Shown here: in pieces, positions 10,123 through 20,293 of the stretch
How the letters are laid out: each line of letters starts with the position of its first letter
Numbering within the stretch: the first letter of the stretch is position 1
NCBI GenBank assembly: GCA_900491605.1
Contig: UESW01005086.1
Coordinates: 62,001-126,000 of the forward strand
Reading direction: 5' to 3'
Length of the DNA: 64,000 nucleotides
Origin: Calamus simplicifolius
Taxonomy: Eukaryota; Streptophyta; Magnoliopsida; Arecales; Arecaceae
Made by a program: the position numbers and the translations under genes
Notes under the pieces: model-generated
What the model was told of the DNA's origin: nothing
Seen by the model: the letters and a program-made list of their open reading frames with translations, nothing else
Databases searched by the model: none

Positions 10123-11320
10123 TTACTGATAATACCGACGGAGGTTATCCGCATTCCATGTCCTAGGGAGTGGCGTCCCATCAAGTTCTTCAATTTTATA
10201 AGCTCCGTGGCGGAGCGTCTCGGTGATCCGGTAAGGTCCCTCCCAGTTTGGGGCTAACTTGCCTCCCTCAGCTGGCTTCGAGACCTCAGCCCGTCGAAGG
10301 ACCAAGTCTCCCGGCAGGAACGTCCGGGGGCGCACGAGCGTTGTAGTATTTCGCGGCCCGTTGTCGGTAAGCTGCCATTCGAAGCCGCGCCCGGTCTCGC
10401 ACCTCCTCCACCATGTCGAGGTTGGCTCGCAGTTGGTCAGGGTTACCTTCCTCGCTATAGGCTTCCACCCGGGGGCTGGGTGCACCGATCTCCACAGGAA
10501 TAACAGCTTCAGAGCCAAAGACTAAGCTGAACGGCGTTTCACCAGTGGGGGCTCGCGGCGTTGTATGATAGCCCATAGCACGTTGGGGAGCTCCTCCACC
10601 CATCGCCCCTTGTAGCCATCTAGTCGAGATCTCAGCCCCTGGAGAATGATCTGATTAGTCACTTCAGCTGCCCCGTTGGTTTGAGGATGCCCGACGGAAG
10701 TGAACCTCTGACAGATACCCAGCTCAGAGCAGAACTCCCGGAAAGGCGCATTGTCAAACTGCCGGCCATTATCAGTGACTAGTGTGCGCGGTAGTCCGAA
10801 CCGACATATAATTGACTTCCAGAAGAAAGATCTCACTTTGCTTTCGGTAATCTTGGCCAGAGCCTCGGCTTCAACCCACTTGGTGAAGTGATCCACCGCT
10901 ACCAAGAGGAACTTCCGCTGCCCGGAGGCCGGGAAATGGCCCTAAGATATCCATGCCCCACTGGGCGAAGGGCCAAGGTGCTATCAAGGGGGTTAGGTGA
11001 GACGTTGGCTGTCGCTGGATATTAGCGTGACGTTGGTAGCTATCATATTCTTGACAAGCTCGGCCGCATCTTCCTTCATCGTCAACCAAAAGTACCCTTG
11101 GCGCAGGGCCTTGTAGGCTAGGGCTCTGCCCCCCAGGTGACTCCCGCATACACCTTCGTGGATCTCTTGAGGATATAATCTGATTCAGTTGGCCCCACAC
11201 ACCTGAGAACTGGGTATGAGAAGGATCTCCGATAAAGCTTCCCGTCCATCATCAAGAATCTCGGGGCCCTTCGCCTGAGCAGCTTGGCTTCAACGGGGTT
11301 CTCCGGGAGAGTACCGTCAG
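10123..11320 (-). pseudogene. Tat gypsy integrase, frameshifted
   Basis: From 11320 down, reverse-strand frames give KLYRRSFSYPVLRCV and the HHCC region, then FAQWGMDILGPFP. The core (10905-10522) has VAVDHFTKWVEAEAL (first Asp), TLVTDNGRQFD (second Asp) and HPQTNGAAEVTN (Glu), so the DDE residues survive. A frameshift near 10560 moves to TGETPFSLVFGSEAVIPVE. Another near 10320 leads to the C-terminal GPY/F-type module (FLPGDLVLRR, LAPNWEGPYRI, ending NADNLRRYYQ at 10127). No chromodomain follows, as expected for Tat elements. The enzyme would insert the element's cDNA into the genome. The coding frame is broken at least twice here, and also in the zinc-binding part. Confidence 0.87.
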
Positions 11321-12031
11321 TCAAGTACCGGATGTAGTGTCCATCCAGGAAGACTCCTGCTCCACTGGCAATGCTTCATCCGCGGCCTCAATGCTTGGGA
11401 CTTGTAGGTGTTCCACATATGTCCTTCCCAACGTCCCATCGACCGAAGTGGCCAAGCGGGACAACGCGTCAGCCCTGGCATTCTCCGCTCTGGGGATATA
11501 GCTAATGCGGAAGTAAGAAAAACGAGATGCTTGGGACTGCACCTTGCTCAAGTAGCGGGACATGGTTGGGTCCCTAGCCTCGTACTCCCCGGCGATTTGT
11601 CCAGAAATGAGTTGAGAGTCCGTGAAGGCCCTCAGGCGCCCCGCGCCTAGCTCCTCAGCTAATCTCATCCCCGCCAGCAAGGCTTCGTACTCCGCTTGAT
11701 TATTAGTCGCTGGGAACTGGAATCTGAGAGCGTATTCCACTACGTCTCCCTCCGGGCTTGCGAGAATAAGCCCAGCTCCGCTCCCTTGAGAGTTCGCCGC
11801 CCCATCCACATGCAGGATCCAGTCCTCCGCCTCCTCAGATGAGGGAGAGTCCATACGCTCCTCCGGTCGCGCCTCCTCCATGTCCTTCTCGGTCCAGGAA
11901 CACTCGATCAGGAAATCCGCCAATACCTGGGACTTCATGGCTGACCTTGGCCGGATGGACAGGTCGAACTCACTTAGCTTAATGGCCCACTTGGCCAAAT
12001 GGCCGGAGGTGTCAGGGCGAGTCAATATGGC
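11321..12031 (-). CDS. RNase H region of Tat gypsy: end of the first and a second (archaeal-like) RNase H
   Basis: The first part, HLAKWAIKLSEFDLSIRPRS with VLADFLIE, is the end of the normal gypsy RNase H. After a linker of about 40 residues a complete second RNase H follows: WILHVDGAANSQGSGAGLIL (Asp), ATNNQAEYEALLAGM (Glu), LRAFTDSQLISGQI (Asp) and ENARADALSRLA (Asp), giving the full D-E-D-D set. A second, plant-acquired RNase H next to the ordinary one is known as a trait of the Tat lineage. It would degrade RNA in RNA:DNA hybrids during reverse transcription. The segment is open but is separated from the RT frame at about 12030 by a small frame change. Confidence 0.87.
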   Translation of the reverse strand, partial: AILTRPDTSGHLAKWAIKLSEFDLSIRPRSAMKSQVLADFLIECSWTEKDMEEARPEERMDSPSSEEAEDWILHVDGAANSQGSGAGLILASPEGDVVEYALRFQFPATNNQAEYEALLAGMRLAEELGAGRLRAFTDSQLISGQIAGEYEARDPTMSRYLSKVQSQASRFSYFRISYIPRAENARADALSRLATSVDGTLGRTYVEHLQVPSIEAADEALPVEQESSWMDTTSGT

Positions 12032-13040
12032 TCATAGGGGCTGGTCCGTAAGCACCACGATGGGATGGGCTTGAAAGTAAGGCTGAAGGCACTGAGTAGA
12101 GATCACCAAGGCGAAGATAATCTTCTCGGTTTTCGAATACCTGGTCTCAACGTCATGGAGTACTTTGCTAGTATAATAGATCGGCTTCTGGGCTCCGTCA
12201 GCATCCATGCGCACAAGTACGGAGCTAACAGCCTCGGGGAAAGTGGCCAGATATAAGAAGAGCTCCTCTCCATTTTTAGGCTTGGACAACAGCGAAGGAG
12301 TGGAGAGAAACTGCTTCAATTCTTCAAAGGAGATCTGACACTCTTTCGTCCACTCGAAGCCGTTGATCTTGCGCAGCGCCTTGAAGAAGGGCAGGCACCT
12401 CTCCGCCGACCTTGACATGAAACGACTCAAGGCCGCCACCCTCCCCGTCAGGCGTTGCACCTCCTTCTTGCTGGATGGAGGCCGCATCTCCAGGATAGCT
12501 CTAATCTTGTCAGGGTTGGCTTCGATCCCTCGCTGAGTCACCATGAAACCCAGGAACTTGCCTGCTGCTACTCCAAAGGTGCATTTGTGGGGGTTGAGCT
12601 TCATCCGGTACCGGCGCAGATTGTTGAAAGTCTCCTCGAGATCAGCTACGTGGTCTTCCGTGCTAGTACTCTTGGTCAGCATGTCATCCACATACACCTC
12701 CATGTTGCGCCCCAGCTGATCTTCAAAGACCTTGTTCATTAATCTTTGATAAGTGGCGTCGGCATTTTTCAATCCAAAGGGCATCACCCGGTAACAGTAG
12801 ATCCCTTTCTCCGTGACAAATGAGGTCGCTTCTTCATCAGCCGGGCTCATCTTGATTTGGTTATAGCCCGAGAACGCATCCATGAAACTGAGCATCTCGT
12901 GCCCGGAGGTGGCGTCTACCAGCTGGTCGATTCGGGGCAGCGGGAAGCTGTCTTTGGGACACGCCTTATTGAGGTCGGTGAAATTCCACGCACATTCTCC
13001 AGCTTCCACTGGCCTTGCGAACCATCACGATGTTCGCCAA
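12032..13040 (-). CDS. Tat gypsy reverse transcriptase (with start of RNase H)
   Basis: The open segment of 325 codons contains the RT fingers (FTDLNKACPKDSFPLPRID), palm (LSFMDAFSGYNQIKM, then VMPFGLKNADATYQRLMN), the catalytic box EVYVDDML, the thumb (NPHKCTFGVAAGKFLGFMV) and the connection/RNase H start (FLYLATFPEAVSSVLVR, KPIYYTSKVLHDVETRYSK, ALVISTQCLQPYFQAHPIVV). All catalytic Asp residues are present. The protease frame overlaps its start near 13000, where a one-base change breaks the original polyprotein. Confidence 0.9.
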
Positions 13041-13895
13041 CCAATCGGGGTAGCGCACCTCGCGGATGTGACCAGCCGCCAGCAGCTTCCGCACCTCCTC
13101 GTCAACAGCCTTCTGCCGGTCTGGGGCAAAACTCCTTTTCTTTTGTCTGACGGGCCGGCACTCCGATCGAATATTGAGCTGATGTGCAATCACCTCCTCT
13201 GGGATTCTAGGCATGTCGGACGCAGACCATGCGAAGACGTCGGCGTTGGCCCGCAGAAAGGTAAGGAGCCGGTCACGAGCTTCCTCCGAAAGTAAGGCTC
13301 CAACTCGAACCGTCTGCACGGGGTCCTCCCCGAGGGGGAAAGTGAGCAGCCGCTCGACCGGTTCCCCCCTCCTCTCCAAGTCTCGCGGGTCAAGGGCCTC
13401 GGGTGTCGGTGCAGATGGTGGTGCAGATACCACCTCCTGGGGACTAGGGGCCAAGTGGTAGCAAAGTGCCGGTAGGCCCTGCTCTCCTCGCATCTCGCCG
13501 ACCCCTCTGCTAGTTGGGAACCTCATAAGGAGCCGCTTGGTGGATATGATGGCGTCCAAGAGGTTGAGCCTGGGCCTCCCAAGAATCGTGTTGTACGCCA
13601 GGGGCACACGGACCACCAAAAATTTTATAAGGACAGTGCTCTGGCACGGAGCCGTTCCAGCCGTTACGGGGAGAGTAATTTCCCCCTCGACCCTTACGGA
13701 ATCTCCTGTGAATCCCATCAAAGGCGTGGTGACCGGTTGAAGTAGATCATGTGACAGGTTCATGCGGACAAAGGCATCGTAGTTCAAAACATCTACAGAG
13801 CTTCCACTATCGACTAGGATTCTTTTTACAGGGTGTTTAGCAATCGTCATGGATATGACGACGCTATCATCATCTTTATTTACAACCCCTTCCAA
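13010..13895 (-). CDS. Tat gypsy aspartic protease and linker to RT
   Basis: The protease core is VKRILVDSGSSVDVLNYDAF with an intact D-S-G active site, followed by PLAYNTILGRPRLNLLDAII, the conserved flap/ILGRP region of gypsy proteases. The linker ends in the RT-proximal primer-grip text QLNIRSECRPVRQKKRSFAPD and ANIVMVRKASGSWRMCV. It would cut the Gag-Pol polyprotein. The start at 13895 is simply the first Met; in the element this follows gag in a polyprotein, with a spacer of about 220 bp (13896-14114) in which the frame is lost. Confidence 0.85.
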
Positions 13896-14114
13896 GTCCT
13901 TTCGAAAAAAGGAATTACAGTCTCTGCTCCCTCCTCTCCCCTTGGTCTCTTCGACGGGCCTCCTGCCCCCCAGGAAATCATCACCACCATCTTCTCCGTT
14001 GGGGCGTTATCGATCACTGGCGGCGCAGGTGCTGATGGGCCGAGAGCTCCTGGGTTGCCCCTCTGGACGAACTTTCCCAGGTGGTCCCGTTGAATAAGGT
14101 CTCAATGGCTTTCT

Positions 14115-15590
14115 TCAGCTGCCGGCAGTCATCGGTGTTGTGGCCATGGTCCCGGTGGTAGCGGCAGTAGAGGTTCTTGTTCCGGAGGATCTTCGGGTTG
14201 ATGGGAGGAGGGCGTTGCAGATATGGCTCCCCTTCAATCTCGAGCAGATCTGAGATATTGGGGCAAGCAGCGGGGTGTAAGGCCCGTCTCTCAGTGCAGG
14301 AGGTCGAGGACGGTTGTCTGGTCGACGAGGAGGCTCAGGCCTCCTGGGGCGGGCTTCTGCAGGTTCTGGCTGGTTCGGCTTCCTGGGGATATTCCCACCA
14401 GCTTCACGCCGGGAAAAGTCGGCTTCGTCCGCCCGGATGTACTTCTGGGCATGGATCAGAAGTTCGGAGTAGGAACCCGGCGGCTTTTTGTCAAGAGAGT
14501 ACGCGAAGCGAGAAGGGCGAAGCCCCCGCTTCAGAGCCAGGGTAGCCACTGAGTCTTCCAGGTTGTAGACCTCCAGGGCAGCTTCTTTGAACCGGGCAAC
14601 ATAATCCTGAAGGGGCTCGCCATTCTTCTGCTGAACGGCAAATAAACTGTCCGCCACCCTCGGGATCTTTCGGCAGGCGTCAAAGTGGGCCAGAAAAGCC
14701 CTCTCCAACTGACGGAAGGAGTCGATGCTTCGTGGCGGCAGACGAGAATACCAGGCCCGGGCAGCCTTTTTCAGAGTAGCCGGGAAAGTAACACACATAA
14801 GTGAGTCAGTGGCCCCCTGAACTTGCATGAGTACCTTGTAGCTCTCCAAATGGTCCAGGGGGTCCGTGGTTCCGTCGTATGGGTCCAGTTGAGGAAGGCG
14901 GAACCTGGTGGAGATGGGCTCCTCCATGATGCGACGGGACAGGGGAGGCCGACTGTCGTAATCCGTCTCTGGCAGGTGAGTGATCCGATGGCAAAGCTCC
15001 TCCAACTTCTGATTACACTCCTCGAGTCGACGCTCGGCTCGACGAGGCATTCGGCCATCAAAGGAGCCCTCCCCCGAAGATTCAGAAGAAGAGCGAGGGC
15101 GGCGACGCCGGCGCGGGCGCTCCGCCTCCTTTCCGTGTCGCCGTTTAGGAGAAACACTGGCGTGGCGAGAGGGAGACCGGAGCCTCTTGGATGCTTCATG
15201 GTGATGTGGCTTGGTCGAGGATCGGCGGCGATGATCTGCAGGAATTGGCGATCTCTGGCGGGAGGAATGCTGGCTGGGCTGCATCACCCCCAGGATAGAC
15301 GGGTTCAGCTCCGGTTGCTGCACGGCCGCTTGCTGGTGCTGCAGGCCCTGAACCATCGCTGCCAATGACTGGACCTGCGTGGCCAGGGCAGTGAATCGAT
15401 CCTCCTGGAGTTGTTGCAGAGCAGACGCAGGGACGTCATTCTGTGGAGCAGAAGGCCCTGCCCCCTGGAGATGCAGAGGCTCTGGAGGACTGGATGCGAG
15501 AGCCGGGGGGGCCTCCGCGGGTGGACCAGCCCCGCAGCGCTGCCCCCCAGCGCGACCGGCTGAAACTCCTTTCGTTCTATTCGTCACCAT
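14115..15590 (-). CDS. Tat gypsy Gag
   Basis: The 491-codon ORF starts at the ATG at 15588-15590 (MVTNRTKGVSAGRAGG), 70 bp after the PBS. The N-terminal third is low complexity, rich in Pro, Gln, Arg and Ser (QHQQAAVQQPELNPS; RRRRRPRSSSESSGEG). The middle carries the Retrotrans_gag domain: FRLPQLDPYDGTTDPLDHLE, FPATLKKAARAWYSRLPP, FRQLERAFLAHFDACRK, EPLQDYVARFKEAALEVYN and RGLRPSRFAYSLDKKPPGS. A Pro/Arg-rich tail follows. I do not see a CX2CX4HX4C knuckle in the open part; the frame ends in THICNALLPS... and appears shifted near 14230. Gag forms the virus-like particle that packages element RNA. Confidence 0.88.
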   Translation of the reverse strand: MVTNRTKGVSAGRAGGQRCGAGPPAEAPPALASSPPEPLHLQGAGPSAPQNDVPASALQQLQEDRFTALATQVQSLAAMVQGLQHQQAAVQQPELNPSILGVMQPSQHSSRQRSPIPADHRRRSSTKPHHHEASKRLRSPSRHASVSPKRRHGKEAERPRRRRRPRSSSESSGEGSFDGRMPRRAERRLEECNQKLEELCHRITHLPETDYDSRPPLSRRIMEEPISTRFRLPQLDPYDGTTDPLDHLESYKVLMQVQGATDSLMCVTFPATLKKAARAWYSRLPPRSIDSFRQLERAFLAHFDACRKIPRVADSLFAVQQKNGEPLQDYVARFKEAALEVYNLEDSVATLALKRGLRPSRFAYSLDKKPPGSYSELLIHAQKYIRADEADFSRREAGGNIPRKPNQPEPAEARPRRPEPPRRPDNRPRPPALRDGPYTPLLAPISQICSRLKGSHICNALLPSTRRSSGTRTSTAATTGTMATTPMTAGS

Positions 15591-15659
15591 GGCTTTAAGA
15601 GCTCGAAGATAGGAGAAGAAGAAAGCTGCTAGTTCAACGTCTTTCTCACACTCCCCCTA

Positions 15660-15671
15660 CCTGGCATGCCA
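15660..15671 (-). other. primer-binding site of Tat gypsy element
   Basis: In element sense it reads TGGCATGCCAGG, three bases inside the LTR end. The shared-LTR copy at 4651-4662 reads TGGCACGCCAGG, the better form; a C-to-T change marks the outer copy. Its position and TGG start fit a tRNA 3' end primer. I have not verified which tRNA. Confidence 0.75.
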
Positions 15672-15674
15672 ATC

Positions 15675-16881
15675 TAATGACGCCAAGTCACCTTCCTCAA
15701 ACGTCGAGGAAGACAGACGTCCTTCTCCTCGAAGTCCTACAAGAAAAGTCCCCGGAGACCGGTGGCGCCGGTGGGGACCCTCCGACGATAAAGTTAGTCA
15801 CTTGGGCTCAGACAGAGAACCGCTCCAGCAAAGAAGAGCTGAGGCGGTTAGGGTTTTTGCTGGGAGGAAGAAAGCTCAGAAAAACCAGAGTTCAGATCCC
15901 ACTTACAGCGCGAGCACGTGCCTTTATACCTGTCCGAATACCCTAGCTTACAGCTCCGGGAGATCACCATCGTACCATCGCTGCGCGTGCCGGAGACATC
16001 CCGTACCGCTTGCTGGCGCGATATCATACGTGTCCAGTAGCTGTGAAGGCGTTCAGTGCACGCCGCCGGTTGATATGACCGGGCGTCATTGCAAGCGGTA
16101 GCGAATCGTACGCCATGGCGAGGCATGGCGATGCACAGGGACATGCAATGCGCCAAACACCGTTATGAGGCATGGCCCTCCGTAATGGGGCGCAATCACG
16201 GGAGTACCGAATCGTACGCCGTGGCGAGGCATGGCGAGGCATGGCGAGGCACAGGGATATGCAACGTGCCAAACACCGTTATGAGGCATGGCCCTCCGTA
16301 ACGGGGCGCAATCACGGGAGTACCGAATCGTACGCCGTGGCGAGGCATGGCCATGCACTGAGAATCATGTGTGAGCACCGTGCAACCTGGTAGTTGTCAT
16401 TTTTCTTGGCAGTTGAGTTGCATGCTGATCGCTAATGACTCCCCACCCTGGAGCCGGAGGGGGTCCCGGGGGTGGGAGAACGCTGGCGCACCCTGAGGTC
16501 GGTGAGGGTCACGGGGATAAGGAAATGCCAGTACACCTCGACCCCGAGAGAGTCCCGGGGTCAAGGATTGGTGGCCCCACCCAGCGACCCCGAGGGGGTC
16601 CCGGGGGTGGGGGAATGCTGATGCACCCCGACCCCGAGAGGGTCCCGGGGTCAAGGACTGGTGGCCCCACCCAGCGACCCCGAGGGGGTCCCGGGGGTGG
16701 GGGAATGCTGATGCACCCCGACCCCGAGAGGGTCCCGGGGTCAAGGACTGGTGGCCCCACCCAGCGACCCCGAGGGGGTCCCGGGGGTGGGGGAATGCTG
16801 ATGCACCCCGACCCCGAGAGGGTCCCGAGGTTGATAGCTGTCGTTACCTTCTATTTTGACAACGCGGGATCAGTCATATCA
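15675..16881 (-). repeat. Tat gypsy outer 5' LTR
   Basis: It starts TGATATGACTGATCCC at 16881 and ends at 15675, where the expected terminal CA is mutated (TTA). It aligns with 4666-5858 along its whole length, with scattered substitutions and a 10-bp extra unit near 16240 (GCATGGCGAG). It holds three exact 90-bp tandem units from 16561. Beyond 16881 the sequence is a FAB1-like exon, so this is the true outer edge. Confidence 0.92.
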
Positions 16882-18400
16882 CAAACCAACCGCAGAATGC
16901 CCTAGGGCTCCCTGAAGGAGGAGCAGTCTAGGATTTTTGAAATTAGCTGGCATGTGCTTATGTGCAGCATTCTTTTTGAAAACTAAGCCTTTGATCACTT
17001 CACATCACTTGCAAACTACTACAGCCTGTACCTTTGGATGTGAGTACCAGATGCAGTACATTTCACTTTCACATATGACCCAAGATCCATTGCCCCACCA
17101 CCTCCCCCCCCCCCTTTCTCCCATGATAATGATGCCACAATGTCAAGCCAACTCTGACCATCCTCTTCACCAGAACAAGCAAGGCCTTCAGAGGCCAAAA
17201 GTCAGCTTACAATTATTTTGAACTGTCCATTAATTGACTGCTTTGAACATTGCCTTTTGCTGCTCTTCTTTATCCCTGTGAGCACTCCCATTTTCTACAT
17301 TAAGACTGCTCAAAGAACTTGGTTGGGCCCATTTATGCCATCACCATCAAAGACCGCTCTTCTGATGCAAATATAGTGGCTGAAAGTTCTGCTGGAGCTG
17401 ACATGGGATCTCTGGATCCAACTACATTGATATTTTCATCATGCTTACAGAATGTAATTTTCATCAGACAACATGCAGATCAAAATTACTTCATGCCTGA
17501 TTTGTGAACTCATATCAGCAGGGAAATCACCTAAAAAAAAAAGAAAAAGAAATTAAGAAGGGGTAAAAGCCAAATGCTTTGCAAGAAGGTAAATCGAACA
17601 ACACCAAAAAGGTAAAATGAGATGAAAGGAGCCAGTTACCAAGGCTTGAAAAACCATTCCCATAGCTCGAAGGAGAGTGTGCCAGACTAACTAGAGGAGT
17701 GGCACATGGACTCAAACCATCCACTCTTAAAAGATTCCCTGACAAAACCCGTATCTTTCCTCAAGTCATATTGGCCAGTTGACTGGCCCATGAATTCTCA
17801 GCTAGCTAGCAAGGGAGCTCATGTGAGGGAATAAAAAAAAAAACTTGGCAGCCATTCCATTTCTTTCCCTTTCATTTTTTTCATTCAAGGAACTTCTAAA
17901 AGCATTTCAACTTCCATATTTTATTTCAACCTCTTCTAACTTGTTACAAATTGCCATTAAAACATAGAAATCTTTACAAGAGCCTTGATTATAAATCTCA
18001 ATTGAATAATTTGCACGAATCTCTCAAAATAATACAAAAATTTAAAACTTAGGGTGTTACACAAGGAGATTGGCATGGACACAATGCCTCTTGTTGATGA
18101 AGTATACACTATTGGCTCCTATATAAATGCATGAGGTGGGAAGTTTAACCCGTTACCCACAAAGACAACTGGATGGAAACATTCACGTGCATTCTTGATC
18201 AGGATCATCTCCAGAATCGGACTGGGTATTCACCATCAACGGAAGAAGAACAACGCCTTTGTTCACACTTTTGGCAGATGGGATGGTGGCAAATTTTACA
18301 GTGCTGCCCCCCATCCGAAGGTTACCTATAGAACTTGGCAAAAACATCATATTCCATTCCCTCTCCGCATTACGTCCAAGGTCCTGAAATAAGAGAACTG
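16882..18400 (-). pseudogene. FAB1: FAB1-like PI3P 5-kinase, N-terminal part, truncated by gypsy LTR
   Basis: FAB1 (PIKfyve in animals) makes PtdIns(3,5)P2 on endosomes and vacuoles; its layout is FYVE finger, CCT/TCP-1-like domain, Cys-rich region, kinase. Reverse-strand translation at 17020-17215 gives LLASEGLACSGEEDGQSWLD, IVASLSWEK and, after a poly-G slip, MDLGSYVKVKCTASGTHI. At 16885-16990 it gives GLVFKKNAAHKHMPANFKNP and RLLLLQGALGHSA, the conserved entry to the CCT-like domain. At 18263-18306 one frame gives HCKICHHPICQKC, with the CX2CX4CX2C spacing of a FYVE finger (less certain). A segment at 17640-17750 (SPCATPLVSLAHSPSS) may be linker. A TGA replaces the expected Gln in the VSQLLASEG stretch near 17205, and the G run breaks the frame. 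The exon stops dead at the LTR at 16881. Confidence 0.75.
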
Positions 18401-19778
18401 ATTAGTATCCATAGTTTGATGCAGTAAAATAATTACAACCTCAACAGTTAAACTATTAAAAAATGTTGACAAGGTCCAACTATAAAAACCACATTAACCT
18501 TCAAGGTAGGTGAAAAGATACAAAACTTTAAGTTATATAAGGGAAACATGAAACTTCCATAGGAAAGAGAAAGAAAAAAGGAAATCTTCCTCTTAAAATC
18601 GAAACATGGAAAACACTTGACCCCAATGCCAAAAAATCCATCCCATTTCGCCAGCAATAATATAAAATCCTTGAAACAGAAGGAAATATGAACAACATCC
18701 AAATTACTAATTTATTTTTACAATGGGAAATTTAAACTTATCAAAATCAACACAGATGGATTAAAAAACAAATCAAGATAGAATTAAAGAATGGAGAATA
18801 CAAGCGTGACTTCAGAAATTCTGAAATGATAGAATTATCTAATTATATACCTCAAGCAATACAATCCAATCAAGGCTTAGAAATCAAATTTGGAAACCAG
18901 AACTACCACAAACGGTGAATGAAAGCTTTAATAATCAAAAAACTAGTGCAATCTACAACGACATCAATAAATAAGCTGAGAAAGAGGGCTCATAAAACAA
19001 AAATAATGAACACCAAAGACCTCGAGAACAAACCCAAATCCAAATAAAAAATCTTAATTTAACCAGAATAAGGATTTCCTAATAAAATGAAAATAATGAA
19101 CACTTAAGGCCTCAAGAACAAACCCAAATCCAGATTTAAATAAATAAATAAATTTGATCAAAATCAGGCTTCCTGTGGAACAGAAAGCCAGGCCTTAACA
19201 CTTTGATATTTCATCAACTAAAATACATGAAAAAAAGGATAAAAATAAAGGCATAAAAAACAAGCGCAATATAAGTGCAATTAAAAAATATATATAATTA
19301 TTATAATCGGAAGCTGAACCAAATTCATGCATCAGTACAACTCAACAAACCATCCAACTTATCCAGAATTAGAACGATGATGCAAAATTTTAAAAATAAT
19401 TTTTCAATGAAGAAAACATCCGGTGGCGAATCTTCATAGAAAGCGGGGATGGCTCCTTCAAAAATTTTGAACACCTTTTTTTCTACTACATAGTTCATGG
19501 TATACATCTAACCCAAAAAAAAAAAAAAAAATGTTTCAAGGTCTGTTGTTGCTGGAAACATCAAATGTAAAATTAGAAGAAAAGGCACCTAAAACCCGCC
19601 ACCTAGATAATTTATAAAATTAAAGAGAAAAAAAAAACTATGTAGTAGGACAAACCTCCCGTTAAACCCCAAATGCCAAAACTAATAAAACCCAACCATA
19701 TTTTTTTTAAAAAAAAATTAAGTACCATGCCAACGGTAGAAGCATGCCTAGGCTCGAAATCATGGCAAGTTGAAACAG
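18401..19778. other. AT-rich sequence upstream of FAB1 N-terminal remnant
   Basis: AT-rich, intron-like sequence with poly-A runs. No exon can be assigned. A minus-strand ORF of 60 codons (19325-19507) and one of 66 codons (19612-19812) may include short exons but match nothing I recognise. Confidence 0.4.
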
Positions 19779-20066
19779 ATGTTCTCCGGTAGAATGGAAC
19801 TAAGAGCACCAAGCATCAAATTATAGTTGCTTGAGTTATGACCTGGAACAATACCATAGGCAAGGCAAACTCATGCCGGCCTAAGCCGAGAAGGATTAGA
19901 AATGGGATCCATAATCAAAACCCTGGCTTCTCAGACCAAAAACGAGCTTGTCTTGATCCCACCCCACCCCGGGCAAAGGCAAAACTTTCTCACGAGTTTT
20001 ACCCCCCATAGACAAACTCAGAAGAAAGCAGGGCTGTAGAAAACAACGCTAAGTTATAAGGATATA
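19779..20066 (-). repeat. left copy of a duplicated FAB1-upstream segment
   Basis: It matches 46795-47130 closely: GATGTTCTCCGGTAGAATGG, AACTAAGAGCACCAAGCATC, CTTGTCTTGATCCCACCCCA through AACGCTAAGTTATAAGGATA. The right copy has about 50 bp more, including a local tandem copy of AGGATTAGAAATGGGATCC. At 20066 this copy joins CACTA transposase sequence, whereas the right copy carries on into unique sequence. Confidence 0.88.
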
Positions 20067-20293
20067 ATGTTGTCCGGTTGGAGCACTTCTAGGTGTCTGG
20101 CATGCCCTCATTGTATGTATGATTCAGATGCATTTACATTGCATAAGAGTGGTAAGCAGTCATGGTTTGATAATCATAGAAAGATCTTGCCTTCGAATCA
20201 TCCTTATAGGCGGAACTTGATCGCCTTCCGGAAGAACAAAGCAGTCATAAAATTCAACGAACTGGTTAGGTCTAGCACAAATATATTTGATAC
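20064..20293 (+). pseudogene. CACTA TNP2-type transposase fragment C, part 1
   Basis: The reading MLSGWSTSRCLACPHCMYDS, KQSWFDNHRKILPSNHPYRR and LIAFRKNKAVIKFNEL matches 37252-37475 and 56024-56245 in the two CACTA elements. It is the central part of a Transposase_21 domain protein. The fragment is cut at 20294 by the SIRE-like copia and resumes at 30408. Nothing upstream of it belongs to the transposase: it joins the FAB1-upstream duplicate over a short AATGTTG-like microhomology. Confidence 0.88.

Larger units (their letters stand above)
4666..16881 (-). mobile_element. Ty3/gypsy retrotransposon, Tat lineage, LTR to LTR (12.2 kb)
   Basis: Element order on the minus strand: LTR 16881-15675, PBS, gag, protease, RT, RNase H, second RNase H, integrase, tandem repeat, antisense gene, polypurine tract, LTR 5858-4666. 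Gypsy order (RT before integrase), no chromodomain after the GPY-type integrase end, a second RNase H and an antisense ORF between pol and the 3' LTR together mark the Tat group (RIRE2/Grande/Retand relatives). The left LTR is followed by another PBS and gag instead of host DNA, so no target duplication can be read there. Frameshifts in integrase and several small lesions suggest it cannot move alone. Confidence 0.9.
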
